A DNA stretch of 64,000 bases from JBEVOS01 sp964563395 (GTDB taxonomy: Bacteria; Pseudomonadota; Alphaproteobacteria; Caulobacterales; Aquidulcibacteraceae). Shown one piece after another: positions 26,086 to 33,005 of the stretch; the first letter of the stretch is position 1; each line of letters starts with the position of its first letter. Position numbers and translations under genes: made by a program. The stretch is from the NCBI GenBank assembly GCA_964563395.1, contig CAZLWK010000006.1, positions 115,726 through 179,725 on the forward strand, written 5' to 3'. The notes under the pieces were generated by a model that saw nothing but the letters and a program-made list of their open reading frames with translations, had not been told where the DNA came from and searched no databases.

Positions 26086-26704
26086 ACCCGGTCCTGGCGC
26101 GAAGCGCCGCGTCGATGAAGGCGCGCCAATCGGCTTGCGGCCCCGCGAACGCCGCTTGCGCCAGCGCCGTCCAGAACGCATCGCGCGCCGCGGGCTCGGC
26201 GATGACCGCCTCCACGCGCGGCCGCGCCGCGCTCGCCGCCGCCATGAACTCCGCGACGCCGGCCGGCAGCGCCGCCTCCAGCCGCGCGCGCAACGCCTCC
26301 GCGAGCGCCAGCGGCGCGCCCTGCGCCATCACGCCCAGCGCCAGCGAACCGCGCGCCAAGGCGGCGCCCAAGGCCACGTCGGAAGCCCGATCCTCGCCCA
26401 GCTGATGGAACATGGCTTGCGCGCCCCGCGCCGCAAGCCGCGCTTTCGCGGCGCGCCTTTCGTTGGCGCCCGCGATCACCAGGGCGGCGCCGCGAAGGTC
26501 CGTCTGGCGCCAGCGGCGCGTCACGATCCGCACGCCGCTCGCCCGCATCTCCGCGCCCGGCGCGGGATCGATCGCGCTCACGCCCGCGCCTGAAGCCAGA
26601 AGAAGCGGCGCGAGACCGGCCAAGGCCGCGTCCCCGCCCAGCAGCACCACCGGGCGCCCCGCGAGGTCCACGAACACGGGAAAAAGGGGGAACAGCCCAT
26701 CCAT
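26069..26704 (-). CDS. Divergent CysG N-terminal/Met8-like protein (precorrin-2 dehydrogenase family)
   Basis: About 211 residues matching the N-terminal half of sirohaem synthase, which oxidises precorrin-2 and inserts iron. FPVFVDLAGRPVVLLGGDAA is the NAD-binding strand-turn. The segment that reads IAATDDDT in E. coli CysG is IAGANERR here, so the essential Asp appears lost. LGVMAQGAPLALAEALRARL corresponds to the SSGGTSPVLARLLREKL helix. No methyltransferase half is attached. Start at ATG 26704. The IMPase gene lies 32 bases upstream on the same strand. Either a diverged enzyme or a repurposed fold. Confidence 0.7.
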   Translation of the reverse strand: MDGLFPLFPVFVDLAGRPVVLLGGDAALAGLAPLLLASGAGVSAIDPAPGAEMRASGVRIVTRRWRQTDLRGAALVIAGANERRAAKARLAARGAQAMFHQLGEDRASDVALGAALARGSLALGVMAQGAPLALAEALRARLEAALPAGVAEFMAAASAARPRVEAVIAEPAARDAFWTALAQAAFAGPQADWRAFIDAALRARTGFIPRA

Positions 26705-26735
26705 CGCGCGCGACGATACACAGATTCGGCGCCGC

Positions 26736-27488
26736 CTAGTCCGGCGGCGGAATCGCGCCATTGCTGGCGGCCACCTCAAGCGGGCCGGACAAATCCCCGC
26801 CCAGCCGCACCGCCCCGCCCGCAGCGGCCACCAGCGCCAAGCCGCCCGCCACATCCCAGAGCATGGAGCCGGATTCGCGATAGGCGTCGGCATGGCCGTC
26901 CGCCACATAGGCGAGCGCCACCGCCGCCGAGCCGATCATGCGCACCTTGCGCCAAGCCAGCATGTTGGCCACCAGCGCATCCATCGCGGCCTTGTCGGTC
27001 CGCGCGCGCGCCGGGATGCCGGTATTGAGCACGCCGCGCGCGGGATCGCGCACCTTGGAGGGCGCGATCGGCGTGTCGTTGCGCGCGGCGCCGACGCCCA
27101 CAAGGCCGACATAGGTATCGCCCAAAAGGAAGCAATCGACGACGCCAAGCACCGGCGCGCCGTTCTCGATCAGCGCCACGGACACCGCGCATTGCGGATA
27201 GCCCTGCACGTAATTGACGCTGCCATCGAGCGGATCGACGGCCCAATAGCGCGCGCCGTCCGTCCCGCCGACCCAGCCGGCCTCTTCCGAAATGATTGGA
27301 AAGGGCGCGCGCGCCTGAAGGGTTTCGATGATGAGATGCTCGGCGCGCTTATCGGCGTCCACCTTCACCTCGCGGCCTTCCTCGGCCATCACGCCCGACC
27401 ATGAGGCGCGATTGTCACGCAGCGCGGCGCCGGCGCGCCTCGCGGCGGCCTCGGCGACGGCGCGCAGCTCGATCAATTCGGACGACAC
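26736..27488 (-). CDS. Inositol-monophosphatase family phosphatase
   Basis: A 250-residue member of the Mg2+-dependent, lithium-sensitive phosphatase superfamily (IMPase, CysQ, FBPase). The metal sites are visible: ISEEA with E68-E69, the motif WAVDPLDGSVNY (D85, D88), and SMLWDVAGGLALVAAAGG near the C-terminus with the third-site Asp. The substrate could be inositol phosphates, 3'-phosphoadenosine-5'-phosphate or sugar phosphates; motifs alone do not decide. It precedes the CysG-like gene; if it is CysQ-type, both relate loosely to sulfate assimilation, but that is inference. Confidence 0.9.
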   Translation of the reverse strand: MSSELIELRAVAEAAARRAGAALRDNRASWSGVMAEEGREVKVDADKRAEHLIIETLQARAPFPIISEEAGWVGGTDGARYWAVDPLDGSVNYVQGYPQCAVSVALIENGAPVLGVVDCFLLGDTYVGLVGVGAARNDTPIAPSKVRDPARGVLNTGIPARARTDKAAMDALVANMLAWRKVRMIGSAAVALAYVADGHADAYRESGSMLWDVAGGLALVAAAGGAVRLGGDLSGPLEVAASNGAIPPPD

Positions 27489-27556
27489 GAAAATTCTCCT
27501 CGCCCTCGTCCTAAACCGCGCTGGCGAAGGGGTCCATGCCGGCTTAAGCTGACCCC

Positions 27557-28906
27557 ATGGTGGGGCTTGTGCGAAAGGCGCCGGAGGCGGATGCGTCCGC
27601 GGGCGATCTAGAGCGCCTTTTGCGCACGCGCGATGTTCGCGCCCGCGCGCGCGCCGACGGCGCGGCCGATCATCCGCCCAGCGCGGCCACGCAGGAAAGC
27701 GAACTTGAGCGCGATGTCGCGCGCGCCTTGGCGCACGACCAGGCGCGCATCGCCGCCCAACGCGCGGAGGCGCGCGATGCGTTCGAGCAACGCATGCGCC
27801 TCTCGAAACCGCAGCCGCTCGATATCGCCGGCGTGGTGCTTGAGGCGCGGCTCGCCATGCGCCAGGCCGAAGGCCGCATCGCCCACGATTACGCGATCGC
27901 CGCCGCGCGCGCGGAAGCGAACACGCGGGACCTCGATTCCTTCGCGCGGACGCACCAATTGCGGCGCGCCGCCATGTATCCGGAATCCCGCGTCCTGCAG
28001 GCGGGTCTGCTCCTTGTGGCCGCGCTGTTCGAAGCGCTGTTCAGCGCGGCGCTGTTCGCGGAGGACGATGCGCGCGGCTTGCTCGGCGGCGCGGTCACCG
28101 CGATCGGTCTTTCCGGCGCCAACGTGATCCTTGGATTTCTGGCCGGCTTTCTGGGCTTGCGCTATGTCCAGCACGCGCGTTTGCCGCAGCGCATTGTCGG
28201 CGGCGCCGGCTTCGCCCTGTTCGCGGCCACCGCGCTCTTTCTCAATTTCTTCGCCGCGATCTGGCGCCAAGACGTCGCCGCAGCGGCGGAGGCCGGCAGC
28301 GACGCCAGCGGCTTCTTCGCGCGCATGTTTTCGCTGAGCGAGCCGCAGGCGATCGTGCTGCTCATGCTGGGCGGCGGCGTGTGGGTGTTCGCGGCGCTCA
28401 AGGGGTTTTCCGGCTTCGACGATCCCTACCCCGATTATGGCAAGCTTGCGCGCGCCAAGGCCGATGCGGAGGAGGCGCTCTCGGATTTGCGCGGCGAGGC
28501 GCGCCTTGCGCTCGAAGCGCCGATCGAGACGGCGCGCGCCGCCATCGCCGCGCGTTTGGATGAGGCGCGCGCGCGCGCGGAAACGCTTGAGCGCCTCTAT
28601 GACGAGGCCGTCGCCGCGCTCGCCGGCCTGGACGCGGAAGCGCGCCGGCTCGACGCCGCCGCCATCGAGGCCGTGCACACCTATCGGCAGGAAAATCTCA
28701 GCGCGCGCAAAACCCCCGCGCCCGCCTATTTCGCCGCCGAGCCGCGCCATGAGGGCGCGGCGCTCGATCCGCTGCGCGCGGCCGGCGAGATCGTCGCCGC
28801 CGGGCGCGCGGCGCTCGCCGCCGCCCAAACCGAGGCGCATCAAGGCGTCGAAGCCCTGATGATTGAGCTTGAGTCCGTGCAGGCCCGGCTCGACGGCGTC
28901 TCATGA
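27557..28906 (+). CDS. Four-helix membrane protein flanked by coiled coils, unknown
   Basis: A 449-residue protein with no family that I recognise. The N-terminal 140 residues are charged and helical (coiled-coil-like, Ala/Arg/Glu-rich). Four probable membrane segments follow: about 147-168, 174-203, 213-236 and 264-284. A second long coiled-coil region covers about 296-375 and 405-445 (for example IAARLDEARARAETLERLYD). The stop codon overlaps the start of the next gene (ATGA), so the two proteins are probably made together and may form a membrane complex. ATG start at 27557; no clear SD. Divergent from the IMPase gene (68-base gap). Confidence 0.7.
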   Translation: MVGLVRKAPEADASAGDLERLLRTRDVRARARADGAADHPPSAATQESELERDVARALAHDQARIAAQRAEARDAFEQRMRLSKPQPLDIAGVVLEARLAMRQAEGRIAHDYAIAAARAEANTRDLDSFARTHQLRRAAMYPESRVLQAGLLLVAALFEALFSAALFAEDDARGLLGGAVTAIGLSGANVILGFLAGFLGLRYVQHARLPQRIVGGAGFALFAATALFLNFFAAIWRQDVAAAAEAGSDASGFFARMFSLSEPQAIVLLMLGGGVWVFAALKGFSGFDDPYPDYGKLARAKADAEEALSDLRGEARLALEAPIETARAAIAARLDEARARAETLERLYDEAVAALAGLDAEARRLDAAAIEAVHTYRQENLSARKTPAPAYFAAEPRHEGAALDPLRAAGEIVAAGRAALAAAQTEAHQGVEALMIELESVQARLDGVS

Positions 28907-29688
28907 GGCGCGCACGGCGCAAGGCCGGGCGCGATCTCGCCGGCGCGGCCTTGATCGGCGTGGCGCTGCTCGCGCTCGCGCTTTTCGGTGCGGCGGGCTT
29001 CATGCTGCGCCCGCCGCCCACGGACCCGGACACGCTGTGCCGCACCGATGCGCCGCTCGCCGCGCACACTTTCATTCTCGTCGATGCGACCGACCGGCTT
29101 GAACCGCGCCACCGGCGGGTGCTGCAAACGGTGGTGCGGCAGGAAGCGCAGCGCCTCGCCGCTTATGATCGCCTCACCCTGGCGGCGATCCGCGCGGACA
29201 GGCCGCAAGAGCCGCGTCGCCTCTTCTCGCTGTGCAATCCCGGCGATGGGCGCGCCGCCAATCCGCTGTATCAGAACACGCGCCAGGCGCAGGCGCGCTG
29301 GGAGGAAGAATTCGGCGCCGCGCTGGAGCGCGCGACGCGGCGCGCCTCGTCAAGCCGCGGCGCCGCGCGCTCGCCGATCGCCGCCGCGCTTCGCGCCGCC
29401 GCCGCCGATCCCGATTTCGGCGCCGACATCGCGGCGCGCCGGCTGGTTTTGATTTCGGACCTGCTTGAACACGATCCGCAGGGCTTCAGCCTTTACGTCG
29501 AGGATGCGGAATTCGACACATGGCGCAGCGCCGCCGCGCCGCCGGATTTGACCGATGTTTCGGTGCGCATCGTCACACTCGATCGTCCGGATGACGGGCC
29601 GGCGCAAACGCGCGCCCATGACTCGTTCTGGCCTGCCTATCTGGCGGAAAGCGGCGCATCGCCCGTGCGGTTCGATCCGCGCCCGTGA
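28903..29688 (+). CDS. Membrane-anchored vWA-like protein, unknown
   Basis: A 261-residue protein with an N-terminal signal anchor (residues 12-34) after a basic MRRARRKAGRD, so the rest is probably periplasmic. The soluble part looks like a von Willebrand A fold: HTFILVDATDRLEPRH (strand plus a DxTxx metal-site-like motif, D61-T63), a later SPIAAAL (S157, about where the MIDAS Thr sits) and RRLVLISDLLEH (D186). The MIDAS is not canonical (DxSxS expected). Two Cys residues (46 and 111) could form a disulphide. It is coupled to the upstream coiled-coil membrane gene by a 4-bp overlap. Function unknown. Confidence 0.65.
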   Translation: MRRARRKAGRDLAGAALIGVALLALALFGAAGFMLRPPPTDPDTLCRTDAPLAAHTFILVDATDRLEPRHRRVLQTVVRQEAQRLAAYDRLTLAAIRADRPQEPRRLFSLCNPGDGRAANPLYQNTRQAQARWEEEFGAALERATRRASSSRGAARSPIAAALRAAAADPDFGADIAARRLVLISDLLEHDPQGFSLYVEDAEFDTWRSAAAPPDLTDVSVRIVTLDRPDDGPAQTRAHDSFWPAYLAESGASPVRFDPRP

Positions 29689-29757
29689 ATCGGAACGCCG
29701 TAGCGCCGCTTCGCCGGCGCCCGACTCAGGCTAAAATAGCGACCTCAATCGAGAGGC

Positions 29758-30111
29758 TTGAAATTCGTGACTTTTTCCTGGCAGGGCCTGAGCGGACGCT
29801 GGTACGAGTTCGACGTCGCGCGGGCCAAGCGCGCCTGGGAAGAGGCGCCGGGCGTCTATATGTTCGTCAAGCCTGGGGATTACCCCACGATGGAGGCCGG
29901 CGGCCCGGTCATGCTGTTCGCGGCGGAGACGGCCAGCCTTTTTGACTCGCTCTCGCGCAATGAAATGTGGGGCGCGGCGCAGCAGCTCGGCGCGCAGGAA
30001 ATTCATCTCGTCGTGATCAAGGACGATGCGACGCGCGCACGCGTGGCGAAGGATCTGATCGACGCGCACACGCCGATCCTCAATCGCCAGCATTTGCGCC
30101 GCGTGGCTTAA
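29758..30111 (+). CDS. Degenerate GIY-YIG-like domain protein
   Basis: About 117 residues from a TTG start at 29758, or 114 from GTG at 29767, which is better spaced from GAGAGG. The pattern follows small GIY-YIG proteins: APGVYMFV for the GIY strand, PVMLFAAETASLFDSL where LYIGQTGxLRxRL is expected, LGAQEIHLVVIKDD, and DLIDAHTPILNRQ at the end. The YIG triplet, the catalytic Arg and the metal-binding Glu all appear replaced (F-A-A, D63, A97), so nuclease activity is unlikely. It lies 69 bases after the vWA-like gene on the same strand and overlaps the convergent GDPD gene by 4 bases. Confidence 0.55.
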   Translation: MKFVTFSWQGLSGRWYEFDVARAKRAWEEAPGVYMFVKPGDYPTMEAGGPVMLFAAETASLFDSLSRNEMWGAAQQLGAQEIHLVVIKDDATRARVAKDLIDAHTPILNRQHLRRVA

Positions 30112-31160
30112 AGGGCCGCGCGCGCCGCCAGGGCGATATCGGTGAAATCGCTGAAAACGCCGTCCACGCCTTCGCGATAGAAGGCGATGAGTTCGCCGAT
30201 TAAATCCCCGCGCCGCGCGGCATGGCCCTTCACTGAGGGATCGCCGCGCTGAAGATCGCGCGGCAGAAAATAATTCTCCGCGCGAAACGTCCAGGCGTGC
30301 ACGGCGAGGGCCGCTTCATGCGCGCGCGCGCAAAGTCCCGTCGATCGACCGAGCGCGCCTTGCGCGTCGCGCCCGATCAGCATGGCTTTTTCCACGCCGA
30401 TCCCGTCGCAATATTCAGCAAGCGCGCGCAGGCCGTCGGCGGAGGTCAGATCGCGATAGGTCACGCCGTCCGCCGCGCGATCGAACGGCCCGCCCTCGCC
30501 CGACATCAATTGGATGCGCCGCACCGGCGAAAGCGCCTTCAACCGCCGCAAGGGCGCCATTTCAAAGCATTGCGCGAAAATTGGCGCGGCGCGGCTGTTG
30601 AAGCCCGCGGCCTCGATGTCGCGCACGAAGGCGGGCACGGGATCGAGCCCCGCTTCGATCAAAAAGCTCGGATGCTTGAGCTCAGGATAAATGCCAACGC
30701 CCCGCGCCCGGGCGAGCGCGAGCGCTTCGGCGAAGGTCGGGATCTGCTCCTGACCGTCAAAAGCGCAATTGGCCGGACGCAGGCGCGGCAGCCGCTCCTT
30801 GCAGCGCAGAACCTTCAATTCCTCCAGCGTGAAATCCTCGACGAACCACCCCTCGATCGCCACGCCGTCGATGATCTTGCGCGCGCGCCGATCCGCGAAG
30901 CGCGACTGGGCGGCGACATTCGTGGTTTCGGAGATCTCATTCTCATGCCGACACACCAGCACGCCATCGCGCGTCATGACGAGGTCCGGCTCGATAAAGT
31001 CGCATCCTTGCGCGATCGCGCGTTCATACGCGCCCATCGTATGCTCGGGCCTTTCGCCGCTTGCCCCGCGATGCGCGATGACGATGGGGCGTCTTTCTTG
31101 CGACATGGCGGGCGCTCCAGCGCTCATCGTCAATCCGGCCAATACGGCGCGTCTGCGCAC
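30108..31160 (-). CDS. Glycerophosphodiester phosphodiesterase (GlpQ-like, exported)
   Basis: A 350-residue TIM-barrel enzyme that hydrolyses glycerophosphodiesters to an alcohol and glycerol-3-phosphate. An N-terminal signal (MRRRAVLAGLTMSAGAPAMS) predicts export, with a twin-arginine-like RRR start. Catalytic signatures are IAHRGASGERPEHT (H30, R31), CDFIEPDLVMTRDGVLVCRH (metal Glu/Asp and second His), and GIYPELKHPSF. The C-terminal EGVDGVFSDFTDIA is the usual closing motif. Length fits the GlpQ group rather than short cytosolic UgpQ. Divergent from the EamA gene with a 93-base promoter region. Confidence 0.93.
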   Translation of the reverse strand: MRRRAVLAGLTMSAGAPAMSQERRPIVIAHRGASGERPEHTMGAYERAIAQGCDFIEPDLVMTRDGVLVCRHENEISETTNVAAQSRFADRRARKIIDGVAIEGWFVEDFTLEELKVLRCKERLPRLRPANCAFDGQEQIPTFAEALALARARGVGIYPELKHPSFLIEAGLDPVPAFVRDIEAAGFNSRAAPIFAQCFEMAPLRRLKALSPVRRIQLMSGEGGPFDRAADGVTYRDLTSADGLRALAEYCDGIGVEKAMLIGRDAQGALGRSTGLCARAHEAALAVHAWTFRAENYFLPRDLQRGDPSVKGHAARRGDLIGELIAFYREGVDGVFSDFTDIALAARAAL

Positions 31161-31253
31161 GGGCGCTCTCCTCTATAGCAAGCCAAGCATGCAAAACAGC
31201 GGCTTGACCGCGCCGCGCGCGCGGCGTTCGCTCTCCGGTTCTGGAGCAGGATC

Positions 31254-32159
31254 ATGACAGCCATATTGGCGCGCCGGGACGCGCCCCTGGCGCTCGCCGC
31301 GATCGCAGTGGCGTCTTTTACCGCGATGGACGGCGTCATCAAGGCGCTGGCCGAAAGGCACGACGTGCTCTTCGTCTCGTTCGCGCGCTACGCGCTGGCG
31401 ACCGTTCCCGCCCTTATCCTTTGGGCGCGCGCCGGCGCACCGCGCATCACCGGCCGCATGTGGCGCCAGCATGCGCTGCGCGGCGTTTTCGTCACGATCG
31501 CCGGCGTCGCCTTCTTTCAGGGATTGACGCTTTTGCCGCTCGTCGAGGCGGTGATGTTGGGGTTCATCGCGCCCTTATTGTTCGCGCCCTGCGCGGCGAT
31601 CATGCTGGGCGAACGCATCCGGCCGATCAATGTGATCGCCGCCTTCATCGGTTTCGCCGGCGTGATTATCGCGGCGCAGGGCGAGGCGGGCGAGCCCGCC
31701 GCGGCGCAGGCGCGGTTGCTCGGCGTGGCTTGCGTGATCGCATCCGCGCTCGCCTATGCGATCGCGCAGATCATGCTGCGCTCCTATGCGCAAAAGCAGG
31801 ATTCCGAATCGATCAGCATGTTGGCGACCTTGTTTCCCGCGCTCTATGTGGCCGGGCCGGCCTTCATCCTCGGCGCGGGGCCGACACTGAGCGCGGACGC
31901 GCCGCTTTTTCTCTTGATGGCCGCGCTCGGCGCGATCGGCGTGCAATTGATGACGCGCGCTTACGCCAGCGCGCAGCCGCAAGCGCTCGCGCCGATCGAA
32001 TTCACGGCCTTGCTCTGGGCGCCGATCTTGGGCCTCGTCTTCTTCGCGGAAGCGCCGCGCCTGGAGGCGTATCTGGCCGCGCCGCTGATTTTGGGCGCAT
32101 GCTTGCTCACCGCATGGGACAAGACCCGGCTCAGCCGCGCCATGGGAGAACCGAAATGA
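31254..32159 (+). CDS. EamA/DMT-family transporter
   Basis: A 301-residue membrane protein with about ten helices and two EamA repeats; the first includes AAIAVASFTAMDGVIKALAE, the second starts near ACVIASALAYAIAQIMLRSY. DMT exporters of this type move amino acids, nucleobases or other metabolites; the substrate cannot be read from sequence. ALAPIEFTALLWAPILGLVF near the end is typical. The stop overlaps the start of the thioesterase gene (ATGA), so they form a coupled pair. Confidence 0.9.
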   Translation: MTAILARRDAPLALAAIAVASFTAMDGVIKALAERHDVLFVSFARYALATVPALILWARAGAPRITGRMWRQHALRGVFVTIAGVAFFQGLTLLPLVEAVMLGFIAPLLFAPCAAIMLGERIRPINVIAAFIGFAGVIIAAQGEAGEPAAAQARLLGVACVIASALAYAIAQIMLRSYAQKQDSESISMLATLFPALYVAGPAFILGAGPTLSADAPLFLLMAALGAIGVQLMTRAYASAQPQALAPIEFTALLWAPILGLVFFAEAPRLEAYLAAPLILGACLLTAWDKTRLSRAMGEPK

Positions 32160-32551
32160 GCGACAATCGCGCCGACCGCATGCCCTTCGCCAAACTCATG
32201 GGCGTCGTCATCACCGAAGCCAGCGCCGAAGGCGCGCGCGGCGAATTGGTCGTGCGGCCGGACCTGTGCACCACGGGCGGGATATTGCATGGCGGCGCGA
32301 TCATGGCGTTCGCGGACAGTCTCGGCGCCGCCGCCGGCTTTTCCGCGCTTCCCGAGGGCGCGAGCGGCACCACCACCATCGAGAGCAAGACCAATTTTCT
32401 GGGCGCGGCGAAGGTCGGGATCACGGTTCGCGGTGTCACCACGCCGGTGCATCGCGGCCGGCGCACCAGCGTCTGGCAAACGCGCATCGCCACGGAGGAC
32501 GGCAAACCTGTCGCGCTTGTCATCCAGACGCAAATGGCGCTGGGCGTTTGA
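32156..32551 (+). CDS. PaaI-like hotdog-fold thioesterase
   Basis: A 131-residue hotdog-fold acyl-CoA thioesterase. The diagnostic stretch is GGILHGGAIMAFADSLGAAA (residues about 40-59), in which HGG and the following helix hold the active-site acid. TTIESKTNFLGAA is the second strand pair. PaaI-type enzymes hydrolyse aromatic or medium-chain acyl-CoA; the substrate is not determined here. The ATG at 32156 overlaps the EamA stop, fixing the start. Confidence 0.88.
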   Translation: MSDNRADRMPFAKLMGVVITEASAEGARGELVVRPDLCTTGGILHGGAIMAFADSLGAAAGFSALPEGASGTTTIESKTNFLGAAKVGITVRGVTTPVHRGRRTSVWQTRIATEDGKPVALVIQTQMALGV

Positions 32552-32619
32552 AATCATGCGCTTCGCGCCGCCCTAGCCTGATTTGATGGGACATTTCGCG
32601 CCAAGAAGCGGCTTCCGTT

Positions 32620-32640
32620 CCTAGGGAAAACCACCTAGGG
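32620..32640. promoter_or_regulatory. Tandem CCTAGGG boxes upstream of the small lipoprotein gene
   Basis: CCTAGGG occurs at 32620 and again at 32634, a 14-base period, about 60-80 bases before the lipoprotein start. Each core (CCTAGG) is itself a palindrome, so a dimeric regulator could bind both. CTAG-containing words are usually rare in proteobacterial DNA, which makes the pair stand out. No regulator is identified. Confidence 0.3.
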
Positions 32641-32699
32641 TCCGCGCCGCTTAACAAAGAGCAGTCGGCGGGAGCCGGCGTACAATCGGAGACGAACAC

Positions 32700-32948
32700 A
32701 TGCGTTCCATCTTTGCCGCGGTCGCCGCGGTCGCCGCCCTGGGCCTCGCGGCCTGCGGTCCGCAAGCTGAAGCCCCCTCCACCGCCGAAGAAGCTGGCGC
32801 CGAAGTCGGCGCGGCGATCGATGAAGCGGCGGGCGCGACCACGGAAGCGGTCGGCGACGCCGCCGCCGCCGTCGAAGGCGCGGCCACGGACGCCGCCGCC
32901 GCCGTTGAAGGCGCGACGACGGAGCCGGCTCCGGCGACCACGCCGTAA
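32700..32948 (+). CDS. Small Ala-rich repetitive lipoprotein
   Basis: An 82-residue predicted lipoprotein: signal peptide then lipobox LGLAAC (Cys19). The mature part is acidic and almost only Ala, Glu, Gly, Thr, Val and Asp, with DAAAAVEGA repeated twice (about residues 57-77) and shorter related units, suggesting a surface or periplasmic coiled or extended spacer. No enzymatic domain. It stands alone, with the tandem CCTAGGG boxes upstream and a strong hairpin terminator downstream. Confidence 0.75.
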   Translation: MRSIFAAVAAVAALGLAACGPQAEAPSTAEEAGAEVGAAIDEAAGATTEAVGDAAAAVEGAATDAAAAVEGATTEPAPATTP

Positions 32949-32972
32949 TCGGGCTTTTTTCGTGGAATTTGG

Positions 32973-33001
32973 AAAGGGCGGCGCCGCAAGCGCCGCCCTT
33001 T
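32973..33001. terminator. Bidirectional rho-independent terminator
   Basis: An 11-bp perfect stem, AAAGGGCGGCG/CGCCGCCCTTT, with a 7-base loop, lies between the convergent lipoprotein and clpB genes. The A/T ends allow function on both strands, although the T-runs are short. Confidence 0.75.
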
Positions 33002-33005
33002 CTAC

